A DNA stretch of 64,000 nucleotides, taken from assembly GCA_025362495.1 (NCBI GenBank), contig JANYGI010000042.1:121691-185690 (forward strand). The letters are read 5' to 3'. The position numbers and the translations under genes are program-made. Position 1 is the first letter of the stretch. Each line of letters begins with the position of its first letter. The stretch comes from Byssovorax sp. Lineage in GTDB: Bacteria > Myxococcota_A > Polyangia > Polyangiales > Polyangiaceae. Under the pieces are notes generated by a model. It did no database searches and had not been told where the DNA came from. It was given only the letters and a program-made list of their open reading frames with translations. Of this stretch, positions 25,758-34,139 are shown in pieces.

Positions 25758-27383
25758 ATGACGGCCAAACGCGCGCTCGATTTCGACCTCGGGCAAGCGC
25801 TGTCCGATCCGGGCTTCACGCCGCGGGTGCGCGACGTGCGCGCGCTGCTCGATCACGTCGCGCACGGCGATGAGCGCGCCGAGGCCGCCGAGCGCGCGCT
25901 CTTGCGCGTGGGCGCGCAGGCCGGCCTCATCGCCGCCGAGCGCGCGCCGGAAGCGCCGCCCATCGAGCGCTATCGCCTCACGAAGCTCGTCGGCCGGCTC
26001 GCGGCCGAGAGCGGCGGCGAGGCGCTCGCGCCGTTCCTGTTCGCGCGCCTCGACGACGCCGACGATCGCACGCGCCGCGCCGCCGCGAACGCCCTCGGCA
26101 AGGCGCGCCCGCCCGGCTCGGCCGAGGCGCTGGCCGCCGCGCTCGCCCGCGCCGAGGCCGAAGGCCCGACGCGCAAGGCCCTGGTCGAGGCCCTGGGCAA
26201 GGCCGGAGGCGAGGCCGCCGTCGCCGCGTTGAGCCTGGAAATCAAGGGTATTCCGGGCTCGGTCGAGGCCAAGGCCCGCTTGATGGCCGAGCGCACCGTG
26301 GCCCGCGAGACGGCCGGCGAGATCGACGGCACGCGCGCGATGGACGGGAAGATCCCCGTGGTGCTGCGCTGTCGTACGGGCCTCGAGCGGATCTTGCTGG
26401 AAGAGCTCGACCCCGATCTCGGCGCCCACGTGGCGCGGCGGCCCCTCGGCGGAGCGCGGATCGAGGCCGAGCTGTCGGGCCCGCTGGAACGCCTGTTTCA
26501 AGCGCGAACGATGCTGTCGTTCGCCTTCCCGCTACCGGAGATCCGGATCACGCGCGGCGCCGATCTCGCGCCGGTGATCGCCGACGCGCTGACGTCGAAG
26601 GCCGCGCTCGATCTGTTCCAGCGCTTCACCACGGGTCCGATCCGCTACCGCCTCGGCTGGGCGTCGGGCGGGAAGCGCCGCGCCGTGGTGTGGCGCGCCG
26701 CCTCCGAGGTGGCCGAGCGCAGCCGCGCCCTCGGCGTCGAGCTCGTCAACGATCCGACCGAGAGCCTGTGGGACGTGACGGTGTTCGAGGCCGTCGGCTC
26801 GATCCGGCTCGAGCTCTCCCCGCGCCTCGCCGATCCGCGCTTCACCTACCGCAAGGGCGATGTGCCGGCGGCGTCTCACCCCACCATCGCAGCCGCGTTG
26901 ATCCGCGCCGGCGGCGTGAAGGCCAGTGACATCGTCTGGGATCCCTTCATGGGCTCTGGGCTGGAATTGTGCGAACGGGCCCTGGCGGGGCCGTATCAGC
27001 TCCTGATTGGCACGGATCGCGATCTGGGCGCCATCGCCATCGCCCGCGAGAACCTGGCCGCCGCGGGAGCGCGCGATCCGATCCTGATGACGGGTGACGC
27101 GACGTCGATCGCCTTGCCGGGGCGGCCTTCGCTCATCGTCACCAATCCTCCGCTCGGTCGCCGCGTGGAGCGCACGGCCGAGCTCTCACCGATGCTCGAT
27201 CGCCTGATGGCGCGGGCGGCGCGGAGCCTGGTCAAGGGCGGACGCATGGTGTGGATAGCGCCCTTCCCGGACAGGAGCGATCTGGTGGCCTTGCGCGGAG
27301 GCCTGGAGATCGCCGTGTCGGAGGACGTGGACATGGGCGGCTTCACCGGCCGGCTCCAGGTGCTGAGGCGGCCGGCGGACTGA
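25758..27383 (+). CDS. HEAT-repeat protein fused to THUMP-like/RlmKL-type methyltransferase
   Basis: A 541-residue protein. Residues about 10-180 are Ala/Arg-rich alpha-solenoid helices (LFARLDDADDRTRRAAANAL is HEAT-like). Residues about 195-370 resemble the RNA-binding region of RlmK/L-type enzymes (VLRCRTGLERILLEELD). The C-terminal 160 residues are a class I methyltransferase: VWDPFMGSGLELCE binds S-adenosylmethionine, LIGTDRD is motif II, and LIVTNPPLGRRV is the NPPY-like catalytic motif. The expected reaction is N-methylation of RNA (N2-guanine type). The HEAT fusion is unusual. It is transcribed away from xdhC, 83 bases from its start. Confidence 0.8.
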   Translation: MTAKRALDFDLGQALSDPGFTPRVRDVRALLDHVAHGDERAEAAERALLRVGAQAGLIAAERAPEAPPIERYRLTKLVGRLAAESGGEALAPFLFARLDDADDRTRRAAANALGKARPPGSAEALAAALARAEAEGPTRKALVEALGKAGGEAAVAALSLEIKGIPGSVEAKARLMAERTVARETAGEIDGTRAMDGKIPVVLRCRTGLERILLEELDPDLGAHVARRPLGGARIEAELSGPLERLFQARTMLSFAFPLPEIRITRGADLAPVIADALTSKAALDLFQRFTTGPIRYRLGWASGGKRRAVVWRAASEVAERSRALGVELVNDPTESLWDVTVFEAVGSIRLELSPRLADPRFTYRKGDVPAASHPTIAAALIRAGGVKASDIVWDPFMGSGLELCERALAGPYQLLIGTDRDLGAIAIARENLAAAGARDPILMTGDATSIALPGRPSLIVTNPPLGRRVERTAELSPMLDRLMARAARSLVKGGRMVWIAPFPDRSDLVALRGGLEIAVSEDVDMGGFTGRLQVLRRPAD

Positions 27384-27481
27384 CTGGCCCGTTCGGGATG
27401 GAGATCGTGAAAGAGCGGCGGACGCCGAGGGTGTGCCTGCGCCCGGAGAGATGGATCCGGGCGCTGGCAGGCGTTGCTGAC

Positions 27482-28261
27482 TCAGGGGTTGCCGCCGAGG
27501 CAATAGCCGACGCCGGCGGGGAGCATCTGCGTCTTGTTGCACTTGCCTTTGCCGCAGTCGCCGTCGTCGCAGCAGAACTTGCCGCAGGTGCCGTCCGGGC
27601 CGGGGAGGCAGGTGGAGCCGCCTTTGCAATGGCCGCCGGCGTTGCTGGGGCCGCAGGCCGCGCAGAGGTTGACTTCGTTGGGGCCGGCATAGCAGTGGTA
27701 GCCGTTGCCCTTGAAGTCGCAGGCCTCGCCCGCCGCGGTGTCGCAAGGCTCGTTGGTGACGGGGTTGCACTCGATGGCTCCGCCGACCGAGACGCAGGCG
27801 CCGAGCGAGGGTGTCGGGTTCGGGACGGCGCAGGTGACGTCGGTCTTGGGCGGCGGGACGGGGAAGCAGGCCGTCTCGCAAGAGGCATGCATGCAGGCGA
27901 GCAGGGCGTCGACAGCGGGCTTGTTGGCCGCGGTGCAGCTCGGATCGGAGCTATAAACGCAGCCGAGGCACCCCGCCGTGACGTCGCATTTGGCGCCCTC
28001 GGCGCAGCAGGTCGTCTCGGCGCAGGTGGCGCAGGCGCCCGCCGGGAAGACGCCGGCGCAGCTCCCCGCGCCGCCCGTGCCCGAGGTGCTGGAGGCGCTC
28101 GCCGTGGTGGTGTCCCCGGTGGTCGAGGTGGCGTCGCTGGTGCTCGTGGTGGTCGAGGTGGCCCCGCCCGTGCCCGTGGTGCCGCTCGGCGTGACAGAGC
28201 ACGAAAGGGCGCCGAGAGACGTCGCGACCGCGGCGACGAGAAGCCAGAGGCGGGTGTTCAT
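27482..28261 (-). CDS. Cys-rich lipoprotein (paralogue of 28531-29412)
   Basis: A 259-residue lipoprotein: signal MNTRLWLLVAAVATSLGALS then Cys, a Ser/Thr/Gly linker (about 25-70), and a domain with more than twenty Cys. Segments include CAGVFPAGACATCAETTCC, LLACMHASCETACFP, ACDFKGNGYHCYAG, CGKFCCDDGDCGKGKC and a C-terminal YCLGGNP. These should be disulphide-bonded outside the cytoplasm. The neighbour at 28531-29412 has the same order of motifs, so they arose by tandem duplication. A start at 28426 is open but lacks a signal peptide. Function unknown. Confidence 0.8.
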   Translation of the reverse strand: MNTRLWLLVAAVATSLGALSCSVTPSGTTGTGGATSTTTSTSDATSTTGDTTTASASSTSGTGGAGSCAGVFPAGACATCAETTCCAEGAKCDVTAGCLGCVYSSDPSCTAANKPAVDALLACMHASCETACFPVPPPKTDVTCAVPNPTPSLGACVSVGGAIECNPVTNEPCDTAAGEACDFKGNGYHCYAGPNEVNLCAACGPSNAGGHCKGGSTCLPGPDGTCGKFCCDDGDCGKGKCNKTQMLPAGVGYCLGGNP

Positions 28262-28440
28262 GGTGTGCTCTCCGAAGCGTGAAGGGGGATTACGTGCGAG
28301 GCCCGCGTGAACAGGCGGCGATACAAGCCAGGTTGCCGCGCGAAAGCGTCGCGCGGGCCCGAGACGGTGGCCCACCCCTCGCGGCCGCGCAACGGTCGGG
28401 CACGACCCCGCGACGCGAGGTGCCATGAGAACGACGGCGC

Positions 28441-28480
28441 AAAAAAAGAGGCAGAGCCTGGTTTCCCGGGCTCTGCCTCT
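28441..28480 (-). terminator. Rho-independent terminator of the 28531-29412 gene
   Basis: On the minus strand AGAGGCAGAGCC and GGCTCTGCCTCT form a 12-bp perfect stem with a 10-base loop, followed by a run of T (complement of the A run at 28441-28447). It lies 50 bases past the stop of the upstream lipoprotein gene. This is the clearest intrinsic terminator in the window and separates the two paralogues. Confidence 0.92.
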
Positions 28481-28530
28481 CGTTCGAGCCGCGTCAGCGC
28501 GGCCTGTGGATCAGCGTGACAGTCCCGAGC

Positions 28531-29412
28531 TCACGGGCCGGTGCTGCTGCTGGAGCCGGCCGCGGAGCTCGATGCCGAGCTGGACGCCGCCGAGCTCGAG
28601 CCCGTGCCCATGCCGTTGCCGCCGAGGCACTCGCCCGCGCCGCCGGGGAACATCTTGGTCGTGTCGCACTTTCCAGCGCCGCAATCGGCGTCCGTGCAGC
28701 AGAACTTCACGCAGATACCGTTATCGCAGGTGGTGCCATTCCCGCAGAACGGACCGGGGTCGGAGGCGCTGCACGCCCCGCAGAGCTTCGCGGCGTTCGG
28801 CGGGGGGTAGCACTGGTAACCCGTGCCCATATTCGTGAAGTCACACGATTCGTCCGCCTTGCACGGCGCACGCGTGACGGGGTTGCACGCGATGTCGGCC
28901 GTGAGGGTGACGCAGGAGCCGCCCGAGGGGGGCGCCGCAGGGACCGTGCAGGTCGCGTCCGGGGGCATCGGCGTCGAGAAGCAATCCATCTTGCAGGACG
29001 CCTGGAGGCAGGTGATCAGGGCGTCGTGCGCATCCTTGTTGGTCGCGTCGCACTTGGTGGCGTCGCCGAGACAGTCGGCGCAGCCGGCCGTGTCGTTGCA
29101 CGTCGCGCCCTCGGCGCAGCAGTTCGCCTCGCCGCAGGTGTCGCAGGCGCCCATCGGGAAGATCGTGGTGCAGTCGCCCGTGCCGCCGCCCGCGCCCGAG
29201 GTCGTCGTCCCCGCGCCCGAGGTCGTGGTGTTCGAGCCCGTGGTGGTGTGCGAGCCCGTGGTGGTGTTCGAGCCGGTCGTGACGCCGCTCGTCGTGTCCG
29301 AGCCGCCGGCGCCGGTGCTAGTCGCCGACGTGCTGGTGGTGCCGCCGCCACACGCGAGCGGGAAGAGCGGAGCCACCGCCGCCACAACAAGAATCCAGGA
29401 GTAATTTTTCAT
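28531..29412 (-). CDS. Cys-rich lipoprotein (paralogue of 27482-28261)
   Basis: A 293-residue lipoprotein with signal MKNYSWILVVAAVAPLFPLAC, a Thr/Ser/Gly linker with repeated TTTGSN-like units (about 25-85), and a Cys-rich domain: CTTIFPMGACDTCGEANCC, LITCLQASCKMDCFS, SCDFTNMGTGYQCYPPP, CVKFCCTDADCGAGKC and GECLGGNG. A Ser-rich tail (SSSAASSSASSSAAGSSS) ends the protein and is absent from the paralogue. The ATG at 29412 places the signal peptide correctly; the longer start at 29484 does not. Extracytoplasmic, function unknown. Confidence 0.8.
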   Translation of the reverse strand: MKNYSWILVVAAVAPLFPLACGGGTTSTSATSTGAGGSDTTSGVTTGSNTTTGSHTTTGSNTTTSGAGTTTSGAGGGTGDCTTIFPMGACDTCGEANCCAEGATCNDTAGCADCLGDATKCDATNKDAHDALITCLQASCKMDCFSTPMPPDATCTVPAAPPSGGSCVTLTADIACNPVTRAPCKADESCDFTNMGTGYQCYPPPNAAKLCGACSASDPGPFCGNGTTCDNGICVKFCCTDADCGAGKCDTTKMFPGGAGECLGGNGMGTGSSSAASSSASSSAAGSSSSTGP

Positions 29413-29544
29413 GTGCTGCCTTTGAAAGTAAAAGGTTCTCGTGCCACCCGCGAGGGCCCCACGCCGTCTCTCCACGGTATGCACAAAATTGCGCGGCAGA
29501 TCATCAACGATCAGGCCTGTGGCGCAGTTTTTTCCTGGAGCGCG

Positions 29545-31230
29545 TTACTTGATGCCGCGCAGCAAGAGCACGACGAACGTGGTCGCCGCGATGACGAGCA
29601 GGGCGATGGCCGCCGCGAGGACCACGATCCGACGGGAGTTGGCGTCGGTCGCCGCTTTGAGGTCCGCGGGGCTGGGCACCACGACGCCCGCAGGCCCCAT
29701 GGGCCCGGGCTGCGGCCCCGCCTGGAACGGCGCGACCATGGGGCCCGGGAGCGGCATGCCGACCGCGGGGAAGGCCATCGTCGGCGGCGGCGCGGGCTGA
29801 CCGGGCGGGACGACGTTGGCGCCGAACGAGACGCCCGGCGGCGGCCCGTGATCCTGGACGCGCGGGAACGAGCCGGAGCCCGGTCCCGGGTGCGGCGTGA
29901 GCTCCGCGGGGAAGTCGAAGCTGTTCAGGGCCAGGGTCCGGGCGGGCGCGGGATCGTTCGACCAGCCGGGCGCGGGGCCGACCGCCGCTCCGCCGAACGG
30001 GCGCGGGGCACCGGGCGGAGGCGCGTCAGCCGGGAGGCCCCACACCGGATCGCCGGGCTCGCGCATCATCGTGCGCGCACCGTCGTCGTCGTCCTCGTCG
30101 TCGTCGGCCCCCGCCGAGTGCGCGTGCGCGACGCGGAGGCCGCTCGGGAGCGAGCTCTCGTCGAGGGGCGAGGCCCGCATCATCGTGCGGGCGTTCTCGT
30201 TGTCGTCGTCGTCGTCGTCGACCTCGGTGCGCTGGGCCGTCGCGCCGATCGGGGCCATCGGCGCAGTGCCGCCGCCGAACGCCACGGGGCCGCCTGGACC
30301 GAGGAGCGTGGCCTTGGCGCCGACGCGCAGGCCGGGCGCGCCGAAGGGCCCCGGCGCCGGGCCGCCAAACGCCGCGGGTGCGCTGAATCCAGGCGGCGGC
30401 GCGTCGAGGACGCGGGCCGCGGCGGGGCGAGGCCCGACAGCCGACGCGGCCGGAGCCGCCGGGCCAGGCGCCGCGGGGCCAGGGCCGAACGGCGACTTGC
30501 CGATGAGGTGCGCGGGGATCTGGAACTCGCGCATCCGCGTCGCCTGATCCTCGTCGTCGTCGTCATCGTCGTCGACGGGCGGCGCCGCGGCCACCGGCGC
30601 GGGCTTGCGGAACGGCGCGGTGAGGAACGCCGGCGCCGCGCGCATCACCGTGCGCATCTCTTCTTCTTCGCCCTCGGCCGCGTCCTCGTCGTCGTCGAGC
30701 GGGGCGAGCGCGCCGACCCCGGGATCGGGGTGCCACTCTTCCAGCGCGTTGCGCAGCGCAGTCACCGTAGCGGTGCGCTGGGCGAGCTCACGCGTGAGCG
30801 CGGTGTCGATGATGTGCTGGAGATCGTCGTCGCCGACGTCGTAGACGGCGAGCGGCGCGGGCTGCCCGCCGAGGATCTTCTGCTTCGTCTCGGCGTCGTT
30901 CGCGCCGACGAACGGGCTCGTCCCGGTGAGCGCCGTGTAGAGCGTGCAGGCCACCGCCCACGCGTCGTCGGCCGGCGAGAGATCGCCGCCGAGGACGCGC
31001 TCCGGCGACTGGTACGCGAGGCTGCTCGCCGTCGTCTGCACGTCGGCGATGGATGCGCGCGAGGTGCGATCCGCGCCGGCCGTGACGATGCACGCGGGCG
31101 ACACGCTGCCGTGCGCGACGCCGAGGGAATGGAGCGCTTCGAGCCGCTTGGCGAGGCGAATGGCCCACCCGACAGCGTCCAGCTCTTTGACGGGCCCATC
31201 GCGGGCGATTCGTTCGTCGAGGGTTTCCAC
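29545..31230 (-). CDS. Pseudokinase with long Asp/Pro-rich linker and C-terminal membrane helix
   Basis: A protein of about 561 residues that keeps the C-lobe of a Ser/Thr kinase: ALHSLGVAHGSVSPACIV stands at the HRDxKPxN loop but lacks the catalytic Asp; IADVQTT replaces DFG; SLAYQSPERV matches the APE region; DDAWAVACTLYTALTGTSPF is the alpha-F region. The Gly loop and VAxK Lys are missing. Residues about 195-530 are Pro/Ala/Gly with Asp runs and repeated TRMRE/RTMMR units. VVLAAAIALLVIAATTFVVL is a C-terminal anchor. The start is uncertain: I use a GTG at 31230 because sequence further upstream (to 31506) has unusual codons and overlaps the opposing gene. Probably a scaffold or sensor. Confidence 0.65.
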   Translation of the reverse strand: METLDERIARDGPVKELDAVGWAIRLAKRLEALHSLGVAHGSVSPACIVTAGADRTSRASIADVQTTASSLAYQSPERVLGGDLSPADDAWAVACTLYTALTGTSPFVGANDAETKQKILGGQPAPLAVYDVGDDDLQHIIDTALTRELAQRTATVTALRNALEEWHPDPGVGALAPLDDDEDAAEGEEEEMRTVMRAAPAFLTAPFRKPAPVAAAPPVDDDDDDDEDQATRMREFQIPAHLIGKSPFGPGPAAPGPAAPAASAVGPRPAAARVLDAPPPGFSAPAAFGGPAPGPFGAPGLRVGAKATLLGPGGPVAFGGGTAPMAPIGATAQRTEVDDDDDDNENARTMMRASPLDESSLPSGLRVAHAHSAGADDDEDDDDGARTMMREPGDPVWGLPADAPPPGAPRPFGGAAVGPAPGWSNDPAPARTLALNSFDFPAELTPHPGPGSGSFPRVQDHGPPPGVSFGANVVPPGQPAPPPTMAFPAVGMPLPGPMVAPFQAGPQPGPMGPAGVVVPSPADLKAATDANSRRIVVLAAAIALLVIAATTFVVLLLRGIK

Positions 31231-31387
31231 GGAGAGCGAAAAGAGTAGTGCGCCTGCGGGCCAGCCGTCTACCGCGTAAGTCGGAGGGCCGGCCCGGTCG
31301 TGCGCGCCGGCCCCTCTATCCCCGGGGCGACACAGCGGACGCGGGCTCCGCACGAAATTCTCTTTACTGGGGAGCCGCTTTCGACGA

Positions 31388-31681
31388 ATGAGATGGCCGA
31401 TGCGGGCGGGCCCCTCGGTGAACGTTCGGATGCGCGGCCTCGCGGTCGCCCTCGCCGCGGCGAGCACGATGGCGGCGCTCGGCGGGTGCGGTGCCTCGAT
31501 CGACATGGCGGCCTCGGCGAGCGGGCCGCAGCGCGCGACGATGACGGTGCCCTACACCGACGTCCGCGAAGAGGTCCGCCTCTACCCCGACTACGGCCCG
31601 ATCGGCGCGAGCATCCTCGCCGCAGACGACGCCGCGAAGCCCGACAAGCGCCCCGTGACGCCGAAGAAGAGCAAGCCTTGA
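31388..31681 (+). CDS. Small lipoprotein
   Basis: A 97-residue protein. GLAVALAAASTMAALGGC is a lipoprotein signal; the mature part is about 65 residues with VPYTDVREEVRLYPDYGPIG and a basic end (KRPVTPKKSKP). An internal ATG at 31430 (MRGLAVALAA) would give a more typical signal length, whereas the ATG at 31388 has a GGGGAG about 12 bases upstream. The stop overlaps the TTG start of the next gene, so both lipoproteins come from one message. Confidence 0.65.
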   Translation: MRWPMRAGPSVNVRMRGLAVALAAASTMAALGGCGASIDMAASASGPQRATMTVPYTDVREEVRLYPDYGPIGASILAADDAAKPDKRPVTPKKSKP

Positions 31682-32475
31682 GGCGCGCCATCGAGCTTGT
31701 TTTTTCGGCGATCCTGACGTGCGGCCTCGCGGGCTGCGCCGGCGATCAGGCCGTCGCGGCGAGCCTCGCGAACGCCGCGCGCCCCTCGCGGTTGCCGTAC
31801 GTCGTCGCGTGCTGGGAGCGCGAGTTCGCCACCTCGCCGCCCGAGAGCGGCTACGTGGCGACGGTCGGCTTCGTCGTGCACGGGGGCACCTCGAAGCTCG
31901 AGTCGGCCGAGGTCGAGTCGATCGTCCCGGTGACGGCCGAGGGCAAGGACGCGAAGCCCTCGGGGCGCGAGGCCGAGCTCGGCGCGTGCTTGAAGGCCGC
32001 GATCAACCAGTCGTCGCTGCCCGCCGCGGCCGACGCCGACGGGCCGGGGTTCGCGACGCCCACGGACCTGACGGTGAAGCGCTTCCGGATCGCCTTCGTC
32101 GACGACTCGGCCAGGCAGCGGACCGCGGCCTCGGCCAAGCAAGCCAACGTGCTCGTGGGCCCGCGCGCCGACCGCTGCCGCGGCCTCTACTCGCACGATC
32201 CGCCGCGCGACGCCTCGACGCTGTACGCCGAGATCGCGCGGGTCGACACCCAGGCCGAGGCGCTCCATGCGCAGGGCCACGCCGGCGATCAGGACCTCGA
32301 GGCGCGCGAGCTGCAGCAGGCCTACGACGCGAAGCTCGAGCTCGCCGATCGGCTGACGTCGGACCTCGGGCAGCCGGCGATCCCCGAGGCGAACCGCAAG
32401 CGACTGCGCGAGGCGCTCGACGAGGTGCGCGCGCAGGCGAGGAAGACCGGCGCGAAGATCGGCTGCGCTCCCTGA
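31678..32475 (+). CDS. Lipoprotein, TTG start
   Basis: A 265-residue lipoprotein whose best start is a TTG at 31678 overlapping the previous stop (TTGA): it gives LRRAIELVFSAILTCGLAGC, a good lipobox signal, with no ATG available. The mature part contains RLPYVVACWEREFATSPPES and YVATVGFVVHGGTSKLESAE, resembling the periplasmic AgmX/PglI C-terminal or TonB-like region seen in myxobacterial proteins in which Cys pairs flank a beta domain (ACWERE, ELGACLKAAIN). The C-terminal 90 residues are helical (ARELQQAYDAKLELADRLT). Role unknown. Confidence 0.65.
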   Translation: MRRAIELVFSAILTCGLAGCAGDQAVAASLANAARPSRLPYVVACWEREFATSPPESGYVATVGFVVHGGTSKLESAEVESIVPVTAEGKDAKPSGREAELGACLKAAINQSSLPAAADADGPGFATPTDLTVKRFRIAFVDDSARQRTAASAKQANVLVGPRADRCRGLYSHDPPRDASTLYAEIARVDTQAEALHAQGHAGDQDLEARELQQAYDAKLELADRLTSDLGQPAIPEANRKRLREALDEVRAQARKTGAKIGCAP

Positions 32476-32555
32476 GGCTGCGTTTCCCGGGAGAAAGCGG
32501 CGATCGCCGCGCGTGACGGCGGCTCGATAAATCCTGATATGCTCGGCGGATCGCC

Positions 32556-34136
32556 ATGCGACGAGCTTTTCTTTTCCGCGACACGAGGTCTTCTGTGCGC
32601 GGTCTCATCGCCGCATCCGCGCTGCTCTCTGCCCTCGGCGGGCTCGCCGCGGGGTGCTCGCTCGGGAACGTGCACCACGACGACTGCACGACCGACACGC
32701 AGTGCGGCGCCCTCTTCGGCGTGGGGAGCGTGTGCAGCGAAGGGTTCTGCTCCGACGCCGCGTCATGCACCACCGGCCACGACTGCCGCAGGGCCGCGGG
32801 CGGCGGCGCGTGCGTGGCCGGCGCGTGCGTGGCCGCGTTCCCGATCGACGCGACGTGCAAGGCGATCACCGAGCCCGCCGATCTGCTGACGAAGCCGCTC
32901 GTGGGCGCGGGCGCCCCGCTGATCATCGGGGGGATCATGTCGTTCGACGAGCCGAAGCACCAGGCGCGCGCCGTCGCCATCCGCCTCGCGGTCGCCGACA
33001 TCAACGCCAACGGCGGGATGAACCGCAACCAGAAGCTCGGCGTGATCTTCTGCGACAACGGCGGCGCCGGGAACCTGGCCACGGGCGCCGACCGAACGTC
33101 GCGTACCAACCACGCCGTCGACTACCTCGCGGGCACGCTCGGCGTCCCCGTCATCGTCGATCCCACGGGCTCGACCGACTCGATCGACATCATCACGCGC
33201 TTGAAGGAGCGGGCCTATCCGACGGCGATCGTCGCGTCCGCGGCCACGAGCCCCGCGCTCACCGACGTCGACGATCGCCTGAAGGCGACCGACAAATACG
33301 GCCTCTTCTGGCGCACGTGCCCGAGCGACGTTGGCCAGGGCACGGTGCTCGCGAAGCAGGTCATCCCGAAGGCCACGGGCAAGATCGCCATCACCTACCT
33401 GAAGGATGCCTATGGCGAGGGGCTGGCCGCCGTCTTTCGCGATGCGTACGGGCTCACGCAGACCGAGAGCTTCCCGCTCACGAGCGACGATCTCGCCAGC
33501 GCGAGCGCCCTCGCGGCGAACGCCGACGCGGTCGATGCGTCGGGGGCCGGCGGCGTGCTGGTGATCGCGCTCCAGGCCAGCTCGGTCGTGAAGATCATCA
33601 CGTCGATGGCGTCGAAGCCGATCGCGGCCAAGCCGTTCTTCCTCACCGACAGCGCGAAGGACTCGGCGGCGCTGCTCGATCCGACGCTGCCGATGGCCGT
33701 GAAGGCCATCCTCACGGGCGCGCGCGGGACGGCGCCGGCGAGCCCGTCGGGGCCCAACTACGAGCAGCTCAAGATCAACCTCAAGCTGATGAAGGTCGAT
33801 CCGTCGAGCTTCTCGTTCGTGGCGCACTCGTACGACGCGACGATGGTGGGCGCGTTCGGGATCATCGTCGCGTCGAAGAGCGCGACGACGTACGACGGCG
33901 TCGACGTGGCCGGCGGCCTCGCGCACCTCTCCGCGGGCAAGGCCGTCGACCTCTCGCCGACGGGCTGGCTGAGCGGCGTGGGCGAGCTGACGAGCAAGGG
34001 GCAGATCGACGTCAACGGCACGTCGGGAAAGCTCAATTTCGATCCGGCGACGGGCGAGGCGCCCGGTCAGGTCGAGGTCTGGCAGGTGTCGTCCGACTTC
34101 AAGTCGTTCGCGACGGTGAGCATCCTCGATCCGTGA
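32556..34136 (+). CDS. Lipoprotein with Cys-rich knot and type 1 periplasmic-binding domain
   Basis: A 526-residue lipoprotein: signal ending LSALGGLAAGC, then a small Cys-rich segment (about 45-95, CTTDTQCGALFGVGSVCSEG and CVAGACVAAFP), then a branched-chain-amino-acid-type substrate-binding fold. Marks of that fold are IIGGIMSFDEPKHQARAVAI, RLAVADINANGGMN, DYLAGTLGVPVIVDPTGSTD, FWRTCPSDVGQGTVLAKQV and KIAITYLKDAYGEGLAAVF. No ABC permease or ATPase gene is next to it, so it is either a ligand-sensing lipoprotein or works with a distant transporter. The stop is three bases from the end of the converging CorC-type gene. Confidence 0.85.
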   Translation: MRRAFLFRDTRSSVRGLIAASALLSALGGLAAGCSLGNVHHDDCTTDTQCGALFGVGSVCSEGFCSDAASCTTGHDCRRAAGGGACVAGACVAAFPIDATCKAITEPADLLTKPLVGAGAPLIIGGIMSFDEPKHQARAVAIRLAVADINANGGMNRNQKLGVIFCDNGGAGNLATGADRTSRTNHAVDYLAGTLGVPVIVDPTGSTDSIDIITRLKERAYPTAIVASAATSPALTDVDDRLKATDKYGLFWRTCPSDVGQGTVLAKQVIPKATGKIAITYLKDAYGEGLAAVFRDAYGLTQTESFPLTSDDLASASALAANADAVDASGAGGVLVIALQASSVVKIITSMASKPIAAKPFFLTDSAKDSAALLDPTLPMAVKAILTGARGTAPASPSGPNYEQLKINLKLMKVDPSSFSFVAHSYDATMVGAFGIIVASKSATTYDGVDVAGGLAHLSAGKAVDLSPTGWLSGVGELTSKGQIDVNGTSGKLNFDPATGEAPGQVEVWQVSSDFKSFATVSILDP

Positions 34137-34139
34137 CGC

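Noticed and set aside
29545..31506. Longer pseudokinase start at 31506
   Set aside because: The added N-terminal codons are rare types, the peptide lacks kinase features, and it overlaps the opposing lipoprotein gene and its promoter.
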